NCBI RefSeq assembly: GCF_009857445.1
Contig: NZ_WWCN01000014.1
Span: 157,036 to 221,035 of the forward strand
DNA from: Duganella flavida
Lineage (GTDB): Bacteria; Pseudomonadota; Gammaproteobacteria; Burkholderiales; Burkholderiaceae_D
Direction: 5' to 3'
DNA: 64,000 nucleotides
A program made the position numbers and the translations under genes. Numbering within the stretch: position 1 is the stretch's first letter; each line of letters begins with the position of its first letter. Positions 17,253-26,307 of the stretch are shown in pieces. The notes under the pieces are model-generated. The model was not told the DNA's origin and made no database searches. It worked only from the letters and a program-made list of their open reading frames with translations.

Positions 17253-18905
17253 ATGCGCCAGCCTGCACTGACCACTATCGCGAGCTTCAAAGCCCTTGAA
17301 TCCCACGCCGCCGAGGCCAAAAACTGGCAACTGCGCCAGCTGTTTGCCACCGACGCCGAGCGCTTCCCGAAACTGACGGTCGATGCCGCCGGCCTGTTCC
17401 TCGATTATTCCAAGAACCGCCTGGACGCCACCACCGTCGGCCTGCTGCTGGACTTGGCCCGTGAGCGCGGCGTTGAGCGCCAGCGCGATGCCATGCTGAG
17501 CGGCGAGAAAATCAATCTTACCGAACAACGCGCAGTGCTGCATACCGCGCTGCGTATGCCGCGCGGCAAAGCATTGGTGGTCGACGGCCAGGATGTCAAC
17601 GCCGACGTGCATGCAGTGCTGGACCACGTTAAAGAATTCACCGACCGCGTACGCAGTGGCGCTTGGCTGGGCTACAGCGGCAAGCCGATTACCGACATCG
17701 TCAACGTCGGTATCGGCGGTTCGGACCTGGGCCCGAAGATGGCCGTGCTGGCACTGCGTTCGTACGCGCATCCGCGCCTGAAGATGCACTTCGTCTCCAA
17801 CGTCGATGGCCATGACATGGACGCCGCGCTGGCGCAGGTCAATCCTGAAACCACGCTGTTCATCATCGCGTCGAAAACCTTCACCACCGCCGAGACCATG
17901 CTGAACGCGAACACCGCGCGCACCTGGTTCCTCAACAACGGCGGCGCGCAAGACAACTTGGCCAAGCACTTCGTGGCCGTGTCGACCAACGCCAAATCGG
18001 TGGCGGAATTCGGCATCGATACCGCCAATATGTTCCCGTTCTGGGACTGGGTGGGCGGCCGTTACTCGGTGTGGTCGGCGATTGGTTTGTCGGTGGCGCT
18101 GGCGGTGGGCTTCGGCTACTTCAGCGACTTCCTGGCCGGCGCGCACGCGATGGATGAACACTTCCGCGAGGCGCCGCTGGAACAGAACATGCCGGTGCTG
18201 CTGGCGATGGTCGGTTTCTGGAACCGCCAGTTCCTGAACGCCAGTTCGCTGTCGATCGCGCCGTACCATCAAGACCTGAACCGCTTCCCGGCCTACCTGC
18301 AACAGCTGGATATGGAATCGAACGGCAAGCGCATCACCCGCAGTGGCGCGGAAGTCGATACGCCAACCTGCCCTGTCGTGTGGGGCGAGTGCGGCACCAA
18401 CGCGCAACACGCTTACTTCCAGCTGCTGCACCAAGGCACCGATGTGACGCCGATGGACTTCATCGCCGCCTTGCGCGCGACCCACGACCTGGCAGGCCAT
18501 CACGATGCACTGCTGGCCAACTGCTTCGCGCAGTCGGAAGCCTTCATGACCGGTAAAACCGCCGATGAAGTGCGCGCCGACCTGGCAGGCTCGAACCTGA
18601 GCGCCGACGAAATCGAAGCGCTGGTGCCGCATAAAACCTTCCCTGGCAACCGTCCATCGAACACCATCCTGATGGACCAGCTGACGCCTGCCGCACTGGG
18701 CGCGCTGATCGCGCTGTACGAGCACAAGACCTTCGTGCAAGGCGTGATCTGGGACGTAAACAGCTTCGACCAGTGGGGCGTGGAACTGGGCAAGGTACTG
18801 GCCAAGAACATCCAGTCAGAACTGACCGGCGAAGTCAAACCGGAACGTCACGACAGCTCGACCAATGGCCTGATCTTCATGGCGAAAGCGGCGCAACACA
18901 TATGA
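17253..18905 (+). CDS. pgi: glucose-6-phosphate isomerase
   Basis: 550 residues, the normal length. Pgi interconverts glucose-6-phosphate and fructose-6-phosphate, feeding the Entner-Doudoroff route here. Visible signatures are VGIGGSDLGP, FVSNVDGHD, IASKTFTTAETM, the PGI signature around FPFWDWVGGRYSVWS, and near the end GVIWDVNSFDQWGVELGK. No strong ribosome site is seen before the ATG. The stop overlaps the next gene's start (ATGA), giving translational coupling. A HexR-like site lies upstream. Confidence 0.96.
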   Translation: MRQPALTTIASFKALESHAAEAKNWQLRQLFATDAERFPKLTVDAAGLFLDYSKNRLDATTVGLLLDLARERGVERQRDAMLSGEKINLTEQRAVLHTALRMPRGKALVVDGQDVNADVHAVLDHVKEFTDRVRSGAWLGYSGKPITDIVNVGIGGSDLGPKMAVLALRSYAHPRLKMHFVSNVDGHDMDAALAQVNPETTLFIIASKTFTTAETMLNANTARTWFLNNGGAQDNLAKHFVAVSTNAKSVAEFGIDTANMFPFWDWVGGRYSVWSAIGLSVALAVGFGYFSDFLAGAHAMDEHFREAPLEQNMPVLLAMVGFWNRQFLNASSLSIAPYHQDLNRFPAYLQQLDMESNGKRITRSGAEVDTPTCPVVWGECGTNAQHAYFQLLHQGTDVTPMDFIAALRATHDLAGHHDALLANCFAQSEAFMTGKTADEVRADLAGSNLSADEIEALVPHKTFPGNRPSNTILMDQLTPAALGALIALYEHKTFVQGVIWDVNSFDQWGVELGKVLAKNIQSELTGEVKPERHDSSTNGLIFMAKAAQHI

Positions 18906-19792
18906 ATATCCAAGTAGCTTATGACGCGGTGATGCAGACCGGCGAATGCCCGCTGTGGCACCCGCAGGAACAGGTGCTGTACTGGGTGGATATTCCGGCC
19001 TTCACCGTGCACCGGCTGGATCCTGCCAGCGGCGCGCATCGTTCGTGGAAGCTGGATAGCGAGCCGGCCACGCTGGGCATCAGTGACAAGGGCGGCTTGA
19101 TCGTCGCCATGCGCAGCGGCTTTGCGCATCTGGACACCAGCAGCGTGGATGTGAAGCTGACCACGATTGTGGATGCGCCTTACGATCAGTCGATTACGCG
19201 CTTTAACGACGGCCATGTGGACCCTGCGGGCCGCTTCTGGGTCGGCACCATCTACGAACCGCGCGACAAGCCGGCAGCGGAGATGTACGTGCTGGAACAG
19301 GGCAAGCTGCGCAAGGCATGGTCGGGCGGCATGACGAATTCAAACGGCTCGGGTTTCAGCCCGGACCAGAAGTCCATGTACCACGCAGACACCGCCGCAC
19401 ATCGCGTGACCAAGCTGGATTACGACGTCGCTACTGGCGCGGTCGATAACCAGCGCTTGCTGCACCAGTTCTCGATGGACAAGGAGAACAACTACGGCGG
19501 CCGTCCTGACGGCGCGGCCGTGGACAGCGAAGGCAACTACTGGGTGGCGATGTTTGAAGGCGCGCGGATTGCGAAGCTGTCGCCGGAAGGTGTGCTGCTG
19601 GGCGAGATCAAGCTGCCGGTGCGCTGCCCGACCATGCCGGCATTCGGCGGTCCAGATTTAAAGACGCTATACGTCACCAGCGCCGGCGCACGTCCGGCGC
19701 CGGAACTGGAGCAGTATCCACTGAGCGGTAAGCTGCTGGCAATTGAAATGGATGTCGCCGGCCGCGTGGAACCAACTTACCGCAGCGCCTGA
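18902..19792 (+). CDS. SMP-30/gluconolactonase-family lactonase
   Basis: 296 residues from ATG 18902, which overlaps the pgi stop by the ATGA junction. Family motifs of the six-bladed SMP-30/gluconolactonase/LRE propeller are GECPLWHPQEQVLYWVDI at the start, RFNDGHVDPAGRFWVGT, GMTNSNGSGFSPD and GGRPDGAAVDSEGNYW. These include the conserved Glu, Asn and Asp metal ligands. Likely role: opening gluconolactone or a related sugar lactone, consistent with its coupling to pgi near zwf. An arabinonolactonase or other sugar lactonase is possible. Confidence 0.88.
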   Translation: MNIQVAYDAVMQTGECPLWHPQEQVLYWVDIPAFTVHRLDPASGAHRSWKLDSEPATLGISDKGGLIVAMRSGFAHLDTSSVDVKLTTIVDAPYDQSITRFNDGHVDPAGRFWVGTIYEPRDKPAAEMYVLEQGKLRKAWSGGMTNSNGSGFSPDQKSMYHADTAAHRVTKLDYDVATGAVDNQRLLHQFSMDKENNYGGRPDGAAVDSEGNYWVAMFEGARIAKLSPEGVLLGEIKLPVRCPTMPAFGGPDLKTLYVTSAGARPAPELEQYPLSGKLLAIEMDVAGRVEPTYRSA

Positions 19793-19896
19793 GCATCCCT
19801 GTATTGGAATGTTTGAGCAATAGTTAATCGGGAAGATTGCTTAATAAGCATTTTCATATTAGCATTGTTTCAAACAATTCAATACGTAGGGAAATA
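19793..19896. promoter_or_regulatory. AT-rich spacer with a small palindrome
   Basis: A visibly AT-rich gap. It holds the perfect palindrome TGCTTA-A-TAAGCA (19838-19850) followed by TTTTC, which could be a weak terminator for the lactonase gene. TTGCTT (19837-19842) with a 17-base spacer to TAGCAT (19860-19865) is a possible promoter for the membrane protein. Confidence 0.3.
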
Positions 19897-21990
19897 ATGC
19901 GCACCCCCTTGGAACGGCCCGTGATGGGACGACGCGTCACTGTCCTGCTCACGCTGGCGGTGGCGCTGCTGGTACTGGCGGTCTTCTTCCGCCAGCAAAT
20001 CCACAGCCACTTCGGTTATCTGTCGGGCGACCGCTACGACGGCGTAATTCAGGTCGCCTTGCTGGAGCACTGGTTCAATGTGTTCCGCGGCTGGTCGCAC
20101 TGGAGCAGCCCCAACTACTTCTATCCTTATCCCAACACGCTCGGTTACAATGAAGGCCTGTTCCTGAACGGCGTACTGTACTCGTTCTTCCGCGCCCTGT
20201 CGTTCGACGCTTTCCTCGCCAATGAACTGGTGAACATGGTGATCAAGAGCGTGGGCTTCTTCGGCTTCCTGGCGGCGGCGCGCCGCATGCTCAAGCTGCC
20301 GTTCGAGTGGGCGCTACTGGGCGCTGCCATATTCACACTCAGCAACAACAGCTTCATGCAGCTGTCGCACGCGCAGCTGCTGTCGGTGTCGCTGGCGCCG
20401 CTTGAAGCGCTGTTGATCTACAACGCGGCGCAGGCCCTGCTAGCGTTGCAGAGCCGCCGCCTATTCGTGTCCGGCAGCCTTGCGGCGCTGCTGTTTGCGG
20501 GCTGGATGATGAGCTGCCTGTACACCGCCTGGTTCTTCGCAGTGTTTGCGCTGATCGCCGTGCTGTTCCAGCTGCTGCTGCGCGGCCTGCCGGGCCTGAA
20601 GCAGCTTGGACAAGCCGTTGCTGACAACAAGGTCGCGCTGCTCGGCATTGCTGCCGTGGCGGCGCTGTCGCTACTGCCTTTCATCAGCGTTTATCTGGGT
20701 AGCGGCAAGCAGCGGCCGTGGAGCGAAATCCTGTTCTACGTCCCCAGCCTGTTCGACAGCTTCAACGTCGGCACCGGCAATGCGGTGTTCGGCGACATGA
20801 TCGCCTCGCTGCACGCAGGCTGCGAGATGTGTGATCTTGGCAGTGGCGAGCGCGAAGCCGGCATCGCGCCGGTGCTGCTACTGCTAGCCGGTATGTGCAT
20901 CCTCGATATCTTCAAGCGCCAGCTACCACTGCCGGAAGAGGTGAAAACCATCATGGTCGGCATCGCCGCCGCTAGCTTGGTGCTGTGGCTGCTGTCGATC
21001 CGCTTCGACCAGGATACCGGCTGGGCATGGCTCTACCAGTACCTGCCGGGCGGCAGCGGGCTGCGCGTGGTGTCGCGCATCTTCCTGCTGCTGACACTGC
21101 CGGCAACGGCGCTGGCAGTGTGGTACTTGTCGCGCTCCTCGTGGTCGCCGCTGGTGCTGCTGGCAGTGAGCGCGCTGCTGTTGGCGGAAGAAGTCAACCA
21201 CAGTCCGATCACCACGCTGGACCGCCACCTGCTGCTCGACCGCGTCAGCGGCATGCCACCCGCACCGGCCGAATGCCGCGCCTTCTTCACCACCGCCTCG
21301 CCGGATACGGTGGATGGCGACACCTCGTTCCCGGTCGGCGCGATGTATCCGCACAATGTGGACGCCATGCTGATCGCCGAACTGGTCCACCTGCCCACCA
21401 TCAACGGATTCGCCAGCTTCAATCCGAAGGACTGGAATTTCGCCTCGCCCGCCGCGCCGGACTACCTGCTGCGGGTGCAAGCCTACGCCAAGGCCCACCA
21501 GTTGCAGGGCCTATGCCAGCTGGACCTGGTGGACAAGCGCTGGCACACCAAACCGGTGTACCTCGCCTCGAAAACGCGCCTCGGTTACTGGGATCTGGCC
21601 AGCAAGCAGATACCGGCCGAGCGCCTGCGCGGCTTCGGTCCGGCCGAAACGTTTGGCCGCTGGACCGAAGGTCGCGAGGCCAGCTTCCAATATGCGCTGC
21701 CGGAGCACGCCAAACGCGACACGCTATCACTGAAGATTAATCTGATCACCGCGATGGTCAATGACCAGCACAGCCAGCGCGTGCTGGTGTCGGTCGACGG
21801 TGGCGAGAAGCATGAATTCGTATTCAAGAGCAATGCCCGCGCCAGCATCGCGCTGACAGTGCCGGCACCGACCGGAACACAGGGCGAGATTCACATGGAG
21901 CTGCCCGATGCCGTGTCGCCGCGCGAACTGGGCATCAACGCCGACCCGCGCCAACTGGCAATCGGCGTCAAATCGATCGAGATCGAGTAA
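19897..21990 (+). CDS. polytopic membrane protein, GT-C glycosyltransferase-like
   Basis: 697 residues from ATG 19897 (AGGGA just upstream; the in-frame start at 19837 would add 20 odd residues). It has an N-terminal membrane helix, then a first outside loop with SGDRYDGVIQ, then about ten hydrophobic segments to residue 420. A large soluble domain follows, ending in a beta-rich portion (about 600-697). An early acidic loop after helix 1 with a C-terminal periplasmic domain is the usual layout of GT-C lipid-linked sugar transferases. No family motif is strong enough to name a reaction. Not in an obvious polysaccharide cluster. Confidence 0.6.
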   Translation: MRTPLERPVMGRRVTVLLTLAVALLVLAVFFRQQIHSHFGYLSGDRYDGVIQVALLEHWFNVFRGWSHWSSPNYFYPYPNTLGYNEGLFLNGVLYSFFRALSFDAFLANELVNMVIKSVGFFGFLAAARRMLKLPFEWALLGAAIFTLSNNSFMQLSHAQLLSVSLAPLEALLIYNAAQALLALQSRRLFVSGSLAALLFAGWMMSCLYTAWFFAVFALIAVLFQLLLRGLPGLKQLGQAVADNKVALLGIAAVAALSLLPFISVYLGSGKQRPWSEILFYVPSLFDSFNVGTGNAVFGDMIASLHAGCEMCDLGSGEREAGIAPVLLLLAGMCILDIFKRQLPLPEEVKTIMVGIAAASLVLWLLSIRFDQDTGWAWLYQYLPGGSGLRVVSRIFLLLTLPATALAVWYLSRSSWSPLVLLAVSALLLAEEVNHSPITTLDRHLLLDRVSGMPPAPAECRAFFTTASPDTVDGDTSFPVGAMYPHNVDAMLIAELVHLPTINGFASFNPKDWNFASPAAPDYLLRVQAYAKAHQLQGLCQLDLVDKRWHTKPVYLASKTRLGYWDLASKQIPAERLRGFGPAETFGRWTEGREASFQYALPEHAKRDTLSLKINLITAMVNDQHSQRVLVSVDGGEKHEFVFKSNARASIALTVPAPTGTQGEIHMELPDAVSPRELGINADPRQLAIGVKSIEIE

Positions 21991-21999
21991 GCGCGGCGC

Positions 22000-23487
22000 T
22001 TATGCTGCCGCCAGTCGCAGCGCCGCACGGGAAGCCTGTGCGCGTTGCGATAGGCCCGATTCCGCTTGCCCCGCATCCAGCTTGAAGGCCGACACCAGCG
22101 TGGTCAGATGCTGCGCTTCCTGCGCCAGCGCATCTGCCGCCGCCGCATCCTCCTGCACCAGCGCCGCGTTTTGCTGCGTGTTCTCGTCAAACTCCACGAT
22201 CGCGCTGTTGATGCGCTCTATGCCCTCGTTCTGCTCCTGATTGGCGTTGCTCATCTCGCCCATGATGGCCGTCACACGCTGCACGCTATCCACCACTTCC
22301 AGGATGGTGGACCCCGCCTCATCCACCAAACGGCTGCCGGTTTCCACCGTCTGCACGGTATTGCCGATCAACTCCTTGATCTCCTTGGCCGCCGCCGCCG
22401 AACGATGCGCCAGACTACGCACCTCGGACGCCACCACCGCAAAGCCCCTGCCCTGCTCACCCGCACGCGCCGCTTCCACCGCCGCATTCAAGGCCAGGAT
22501 ATTGGTCTGGAACGCGATCCCGTCGATCACGCTGATGATGTCCACAATCTGGCGCGACGAGGCGTTGATCTCGCCCATCGTATCCACCACCTGTCGCACC
22601 GCCTCGCCGCCTTTAACCGCGATCTGCGATGCACTCTGCACCAGCTCATTGGCCTGGCGCGCGCTCTCGTTGTTCTGGCGCACCGTCTGCGCAAGGCGCG
22701 ACATCGACGATGCGGTCTGCTCAATGCTGCTGGCCTGGCGCTCGGTGCGGCGCGACAGCTCCGCATTGCCATGGGCAATCTCACCGGACGCACCGGCTAT
22801 CGTATGCGCACCATCGCGCACGCCGGCGATGGTGTCGCGCATGGTAACCAGCATCTCCACCAGCGAACGCGCCAGGCGGCTGCGCGGCTTGGCTTCGGTG
22901 GCTGACAAGTCGATGCGTCCCTCAATCGACGCCAACGCCGACACAATGCTCTCCAGCTCCGCCGCCTGGCACGCCGCGCGCCGCAAAATCGTCGCGAGGA
23001 AGATCAGCACTGCCGATTCCACCACCACATACGCGGCGTGAATAAACACGGTCGACAGCGCCGGACGGGTGAAGCACATCACGCCATAGCCCCACTCCTG
23101 CAGATAGTGGAAGCTCAGGTGGTGCACCGCCGCCACGCCGGCCGCCACCACGATTGGCTTCCAGTCGCGGTAGGCCAGCAAGAATGCCAGATACACAAAA
23201 ATCCCGAAATGCAGCTCGGTCAGGCCGGCGCCCTGATGAATGTTCAAACCGGCAAATACCATCACACTGGCCGCCACCACGCAACGTGTCAGCACCGAGC
23301 CCGGTGCGCTAAAGTGCAGCAAGGTCGGTAGACCAGCAGCCGGCAGGCCGACCAGCAGCGCCACCATCCAGGTGTCGTGAATGCCGGCCAGCGCCAGCGA
23401 GAACAGTTGCAGCGCCCACAGGACGCACAGCATCATCTTGTCCGCCTGGACCGCAATCGCCTGCAAGGGATCGTGTTTATTTGTCAT
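22000..23487 (-). CDS. methyl-accepting chemotaxis protein with membrane-embedded sensor
   Basis: 495 residues from ATG 23487 (CGGAG 8 bases before; upstream residues are not protein-like). The first about 195 residues are a bundle of about six hydrophobic helices with almost no periplasmic loop. It contains conserved-looking polar residues: LHFGIF, YRDWKPI and VHHLSFHYLQEWG. No clear HAMP domain is seen; a short linker leads to the signalling hairpin, with the tip DGIAFQTNILALNAAVEAAR and flanking methylation helices. No C-terminal NWETF-like CheR tether is present. The ligand is unknown; sensing within the membrane is inferred. Confidence 0.85.
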   Translation of the reverse strand: MTNKHDPLQAIAVQADKMMLCVLWALQLFSLALAGIHDTWMVALLVGLPAAGLPTLLHFSAPGSVLTRCVVAASVMVFAGLNIHQGAGLTELHFGIFVYLAFLLAYRDWKPIVVAAGVAAVHHLSFHYLQEWGYGVMCFTRPALSTVFIHAAYVVVESAVLIFLATILRRAACQAAELESIVSALASIEGRIDLSATEAKPRSRLARSLVEMLVTMRDTIAGVRDGAHTIAGASGEIAHGNAELSRRTERQASSIEQTASSMSRLAQTVRQNNESARQANELVQSASQIAVKGGEAVRQVVDTMGEINASSRQIVDIISVIDGIAFQTNILALNAAVEAARAGEQGRGFAVVASEVRSLAHRSAAAAKEIKELIGNTVQTVETGSRLVDEAGSTILEVVDSVQRVTAIMGEMSNANQEQNEGIERINSAIVEFDENTQQNAALVQEDAAAADALAQEAQHLTTLVSAFKLDAGQAESGLSQRAQASRAALRLAAA

Positions 23488-23776
23488 GAAATACTCCGGG
23501 CTGGCCAAGCAAACGCGCATGGATAACACGCGACGACAAGCCAGCTTATAATTTGGTCGTGGTGAGTATCGGCGGGGAGAGGGCCGGATGCCTGTTGATG
23601 CCGCAGAGGGGCGGCGCATGCGCTACGTGATCTGGCGGAGACCGCGCATTGTGGCGCGGAACGGCGAGCAGGATCGCATGCAGGAATGCCGCCATTATAG
23701 CGTATTTTTCCAAGCGGAAATTAATCTCGCAACCGTGCGCCAGACCGCAACAGCAACGGCTCCCTCATAGGAGAAT

Positions 23777-23791
23777 GTAGTAAATTTTCTT
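23777..23791 (+). promoter_or_regulatory. HexR-like operator 1 upstream of zwf
   Basis: TGTAGTAAATTTTCT. It ends on the first T of a candidate zwf -35 box, TTGCCA (23791-23796). Confidence 0.65.
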
Positions 23792-23808
23792 GCCAAGCAC
23801 CTGAATAA

Positions 23809-23823
23809 GTAGTAAATTTACAG
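23809..23823 (+). promoter_or_regulatory. HexR-like operator 2 and zwf -10 region
   Basis: AGTAGTAAATTTACA, the best match to the shared form in this window. Spacing from site 1 is 32 bases start to start, about three helical turns. It covers TAAATT (23814-23819), which lies 17 bases after TTGCCA and is the candidate -10 box. Binding would block polymerase. Confidence 0.7.
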
Positions 23824-23885
23824 TAGCGGCTGCGTGCTGCACGCGGCAATTCCTTCGGCACTTTTTTTGCGACGAAATTCATACT

Positions 23886-25358
23886 ATGGCTCTTTCCGAT
23901 TTTGATCTGGTTCTGTTTGGCGGCAGCGGCGATCTGGCGATGCGCAAATTGCTGCCCGCGATGTATGCCCGCGATGTAGCCAATGACCTGCCTCCGACCG
24001 CCCGCATTATTTGCGTCGGCCGCGCGGACGCCAGCCAGGAAGAATTCCTGCAAACCGTGGAGACCACGTCCAAACCGCTGATCAAATCGCCGGCCGTAAC
24101 GCCGGCCGCGTGGGCGCGCTTCACCGCCCGCATCGTCTACGTCTCGCTGAACGCGACCGACGCCGGCAGCTACACCTCGCTGGTGGAAGCGCTGCGCAAG
24201 GACGAAGCCATCACCAAGGTCTACTACCTGGCCACGCCGCCGGCCATCTTCGCGCAGATTTGCGAGAACCTGAAAACCAACGGCCTGGTCACCGCCAACT
24301 CGCGCGTGGTGCTGGAAAAACCGCTGGGCCGCGACCTGGCTTCGGCCAAGCAGATCAACGCTGAAGTGGGCAAGGTATTCGAAGAATCGCAGATCTACCG
24401 TATCGACCACTACCTCGGCAAAGAGACTGTGCAGAACTTGCTGGCCCTGCGTTTCGGTAACATCCTGTTCGAGCCGCTGTGGCGCCGCGAGTGGATCTCC
24501 GATGTGCAGATCACCATCGCCGAGAAACTCGGCGTCGGCAACCGCCTCGGCTACTACGACACCTCCGGCGCGCTGCGCGACATGCTGCAGAACCACTTGC
24601 TGCAACTGCTGTGTATCGTCGCCATGGAACCGCCGACCTCGATCGCGCCGGACGCCGTGCGCGACGCCAAGCTGCAAGTGCTGCGCTCGCTGAAAAAATT
24701 CACCCCGACCACGCTGGCGCAAAACATCGTGCGCGGCCAGTATCGTGCCGGTCATGTGGACGGCAAGGCTGTCCCAAGCTACCGCGACGAACCGGACGCA
24801 CCAGCCCACTCGCGCACCGAAACCTTCGTGGCGATGAAAGCGGAAATCGACACCTGGCGCTGGGCCGGCGTGCCGTTCTACCTGCGTACCGGCAAGCGCA
24901 TGGCCGATGGCCTGGCTGAAATCGTGGTGCGCTTCAAGCAAATCCCGCACTCGATCTTCAACCAGCCGACCAACAGCTTCCAGCCGAATTCGCTGGTCAT
25001 CCGCCTGCAGCCGGACGAGGGCCTGCGCATGAACCTGATGGCGAAAACGCCAGGCGACGGCATGCGCTTGAAACAGGCCGAGCTGGAACTGGACTTCCGC
25101 GAGCAATTCAAATCGCCGCGCATGGAAGCCTACGAGCGCCTGCTGCTGGACGTGCTGCGCGGCCAACTGACCTTGTTCATGCGCGGCGACGAATTGGAAG
25201 CGGCGTGGGAATGGGTTGAGCCTATCCTCAACAGCTGGGAATCGGAAGACAGCTATCCACTGCCGTACGCATCGGGTACCTGGGGTCCGGCCGCCGCTTC
25301 GGCGCTGATCGGGCGCGATGGCCTGCAATGGCGTGAAGAAGTTTTACCGGAAGACTAA
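23886..25358 (+). CDS. zwf: glucose-6-phosphate 1-dehydrogenase
   Basis: 490 residues, the usual length. Zwf oxidises glucose-6-phosphate with NADP+ (or NAD+) to 6-phosphogluconolactone, the entry to both the Entner-Doudoroff and oxidative pentose phosphate routes. The N-terminal nucleotide loop is FGGSGDLAMRKLLPA. The active-site signature RIDHYLGK is at 172-179, with catalytic His further on. C-terminal motifs YLRTGKRM and RLQPDEG are typical. The expected 6-phosphogluconolactonase gene (pgl) is not adjacent. Followed 8 bases later by hexR; two HexR-like sites precede it. Confidence 0.96.
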   Translation: MALSDFDLVLFGGSGDLAMRKLLPAMYARDVANDLPPTARIICVGRADASQEEFLQTVETTSKPLIKSPAVTPAAWARFTARIVYVSLNATDAGSYTSLVEALRKDEAITKVYYLATPPAIFAQICENLKTNGLVTANSRVVLEKPLGRDLASAKQINAEVGKVFEESQIYRIDHYLGKETVQNLLALRFGNILFEPLWRREWISDVQITIAEKLGVGNRLGYYDTSGALRDMLQNHLLQLLCIVAMEPPTSIAPDAVRDAKLQVLRSLKKFTPTTLAQNIVRGQYRAGHVDGKAVPSYRDEPDAPAHSRTETFVAMKAEIDTWRWAGVPFYLRTGKRMADGLAEIVVRFKQIPHSIFNQPTNSFQPNSLVIRLQPDEGLRMNLMAKTPGDGMRLKQAELELDFREQFKSPRMEAYERLLLDVLRGQLTLFMRGDELEAAWEWVEPILNSWESEDSYPLPYASGTWGPAAASALIGRDGLQWREEVLPED

Positions 25359-25366
25359 TCGCTACA

Positions 25367-26221
25367 ATGCTACTCGATTCCATCCGTACCCAACTCGACT
25401 CGCTCTCCAAATCGGAGCGCAAGGTGGCTCTGGCCGTGCTCGAACATCCGACGCAGACGGTCAACCAGAACATCACTGCGCTGGCCAAAAGCGCGCAAGT
25501 GTCCGAACCGACCGTGGTGCGTTTCTGCCGTACGCTGGGCTATGACGGCTGGCATGAGTTCAAGCTTAAGCTGGCGCAAGGCCTGGCCTTGGCCCTGCCC
25601 GGCCTGAACGAACAGCCGACGCAGGACGACCTGGCGGCAGATCTGGTCAACAAGATCTGCAGCCGCTCGATCAACACCCTGCTCGACTTGCGCAACAACC
25701 TCGATCCGGAAGCGATCCAGAAGGCGCTGGACATCCTATCCAAGGCCAACAAGATCGAATTCTATGGGCAGGGCACGTCCGGTATAGTGGCGTCCGATGC
25801 GCAGCACAAGTTCTTCCGTTCGGGCGTACCGACTGTGGCGTACGCCGATCCGCACATCCACAGCATCGCAGCGGCCCTGTTGCGTACTGGCGATGCGCTG
25901 GTGGCGATCTCCCAGCGCGGCAACAGCCCAACGCTGGTGCGCTCAGTCAAACTGGCCCGCCGCGGCGGTGCCGACGTGATCGTGCTGGCGCCTTCGGGTA
26001 CGCCGCTGGCGGAACTGGCCACGGTACTGATCCCGATTGACCTGATCTTCAACATCGACCCTTACACGCCGATTTCGGCGCGCCTGGCGTATCTGGTAGT
26101 GATCGACGTCCTGGCCGTCGGCCTGGCTCTGCAACGCGGCCCCGAGTTCCGCAAAAAAATGCAAAACGCCCAAAAAGCGTTGCAGGAATTCGACTTGCAA
26201 TTCGACTCCTTCATCGGCTGA
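25367..26221 (+). CDS. hexR: HexR, RpiR-family regulator of glucose metabolism
   Basis: 284 residues. The N-terminal RpiR helix-turn-helix (about 1-77) contains SVSEPTVVRFCR-like ALAKSAQVSEPTVVRFC. A C-terminal SIS sugar-phosphate-binding domain (about 120-260) has FYGQGTSGIVASDAQHKF and ISQRGNSPTLV. In proteobacteria HexR represses zwf, edd, eda and pgi-type genes and is released by KDPG, the Edd product and Eda substrate. Co-transcribed with zwf, so it is probably autoregulated through the zwf operators. Identity rests on this context as well as sequence. Confidence 0.92.
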   Translation: MLLDSIRTQLDSLSKSERKVALAVLEHPTQTVNQNITALAKSAQVSEPTVVRFCRTLGYDGWHEFKLKLAQGLALALPGLNEQPTQDDLAADLVNKICSRSINTLLDLRNNLDPEAIQKALDILSKANKIEFYGQGTSGIVASDAQHKFFRSGVPTVAYADPHIHSIAAALLRTGDALVAISQRGNSPTLVRSVKLARRGGADVIVLAPSGTPLAELATVLIPIDLIFNIDPYTPISARLAYLVVIDVLAVGLALQRGPEFRKKMQNAQKALQEFDLQFDSFIG

Positions 26222-26233
26222 TCCACATTTAAA

Positions 26234-26256
26234 CCTGCGCGTATATCACGCGCAGG
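26234..26256 (+). terminator. hairpin after hexR
   Basis: CCTGCGCGT / ATATC / ACGCGCAGG, a perfect 9-base-pair stem starting 12 bases after the hexR stop. The following bases are not a T tract, so termination may be partial or Rho-assisted. Confidence 0.5.
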
Positions 26257-26273
26257 CATTGCTATGATCTTAA

Positions 26274-26296
26274 AGTCGCTTATCCTGAAAGCGACT
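26274..26296 (+). promoter_or_regulatory. palindrome before higA-like gene, probable autoregulatory operator
   Basis: AGTCGCTT (26274-26281) and AAGCGACT (26289-26296) form a perfect 8-base inverted repeat. It starts 5 bases after a possible -10 box TATGAT (26264-26269). HigA-type antitoxins bind such palindromes over their own promoters. Confidence 0.5.
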
Positions 26297-26307
26297 GGAA
26301 GACTGAC

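Larger units (their letters stand above)
23488..23885. promoter_or_regulatory. divergent control region between MCP gene and zwf
   Basis: 398 bases without a convincing gene. The zwf-proximal end holds two HexR-like sites and a likely promoter. A lone TATAAT (23547-23552, plus strand) has no good -35 partner. Nothing else was recognised in the middle. Confidence 0.5.

Noticed and set aside
23547..23552. TATAAT in the MCP-zwf gap as a promoter for a small RNA
   Set aside because: No matching -35 box and no terminator-like structure downstream.
23588..23770. 60-codon frame in the MCP-zwf gap
   Set aside because: No ribosome site, odd composition, and it overlaps the zwf control region.
23721..25328. 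535-codon minus-strand frame opposite zwf
   Set aside because: Shadow of zwf with no recognisable domain.
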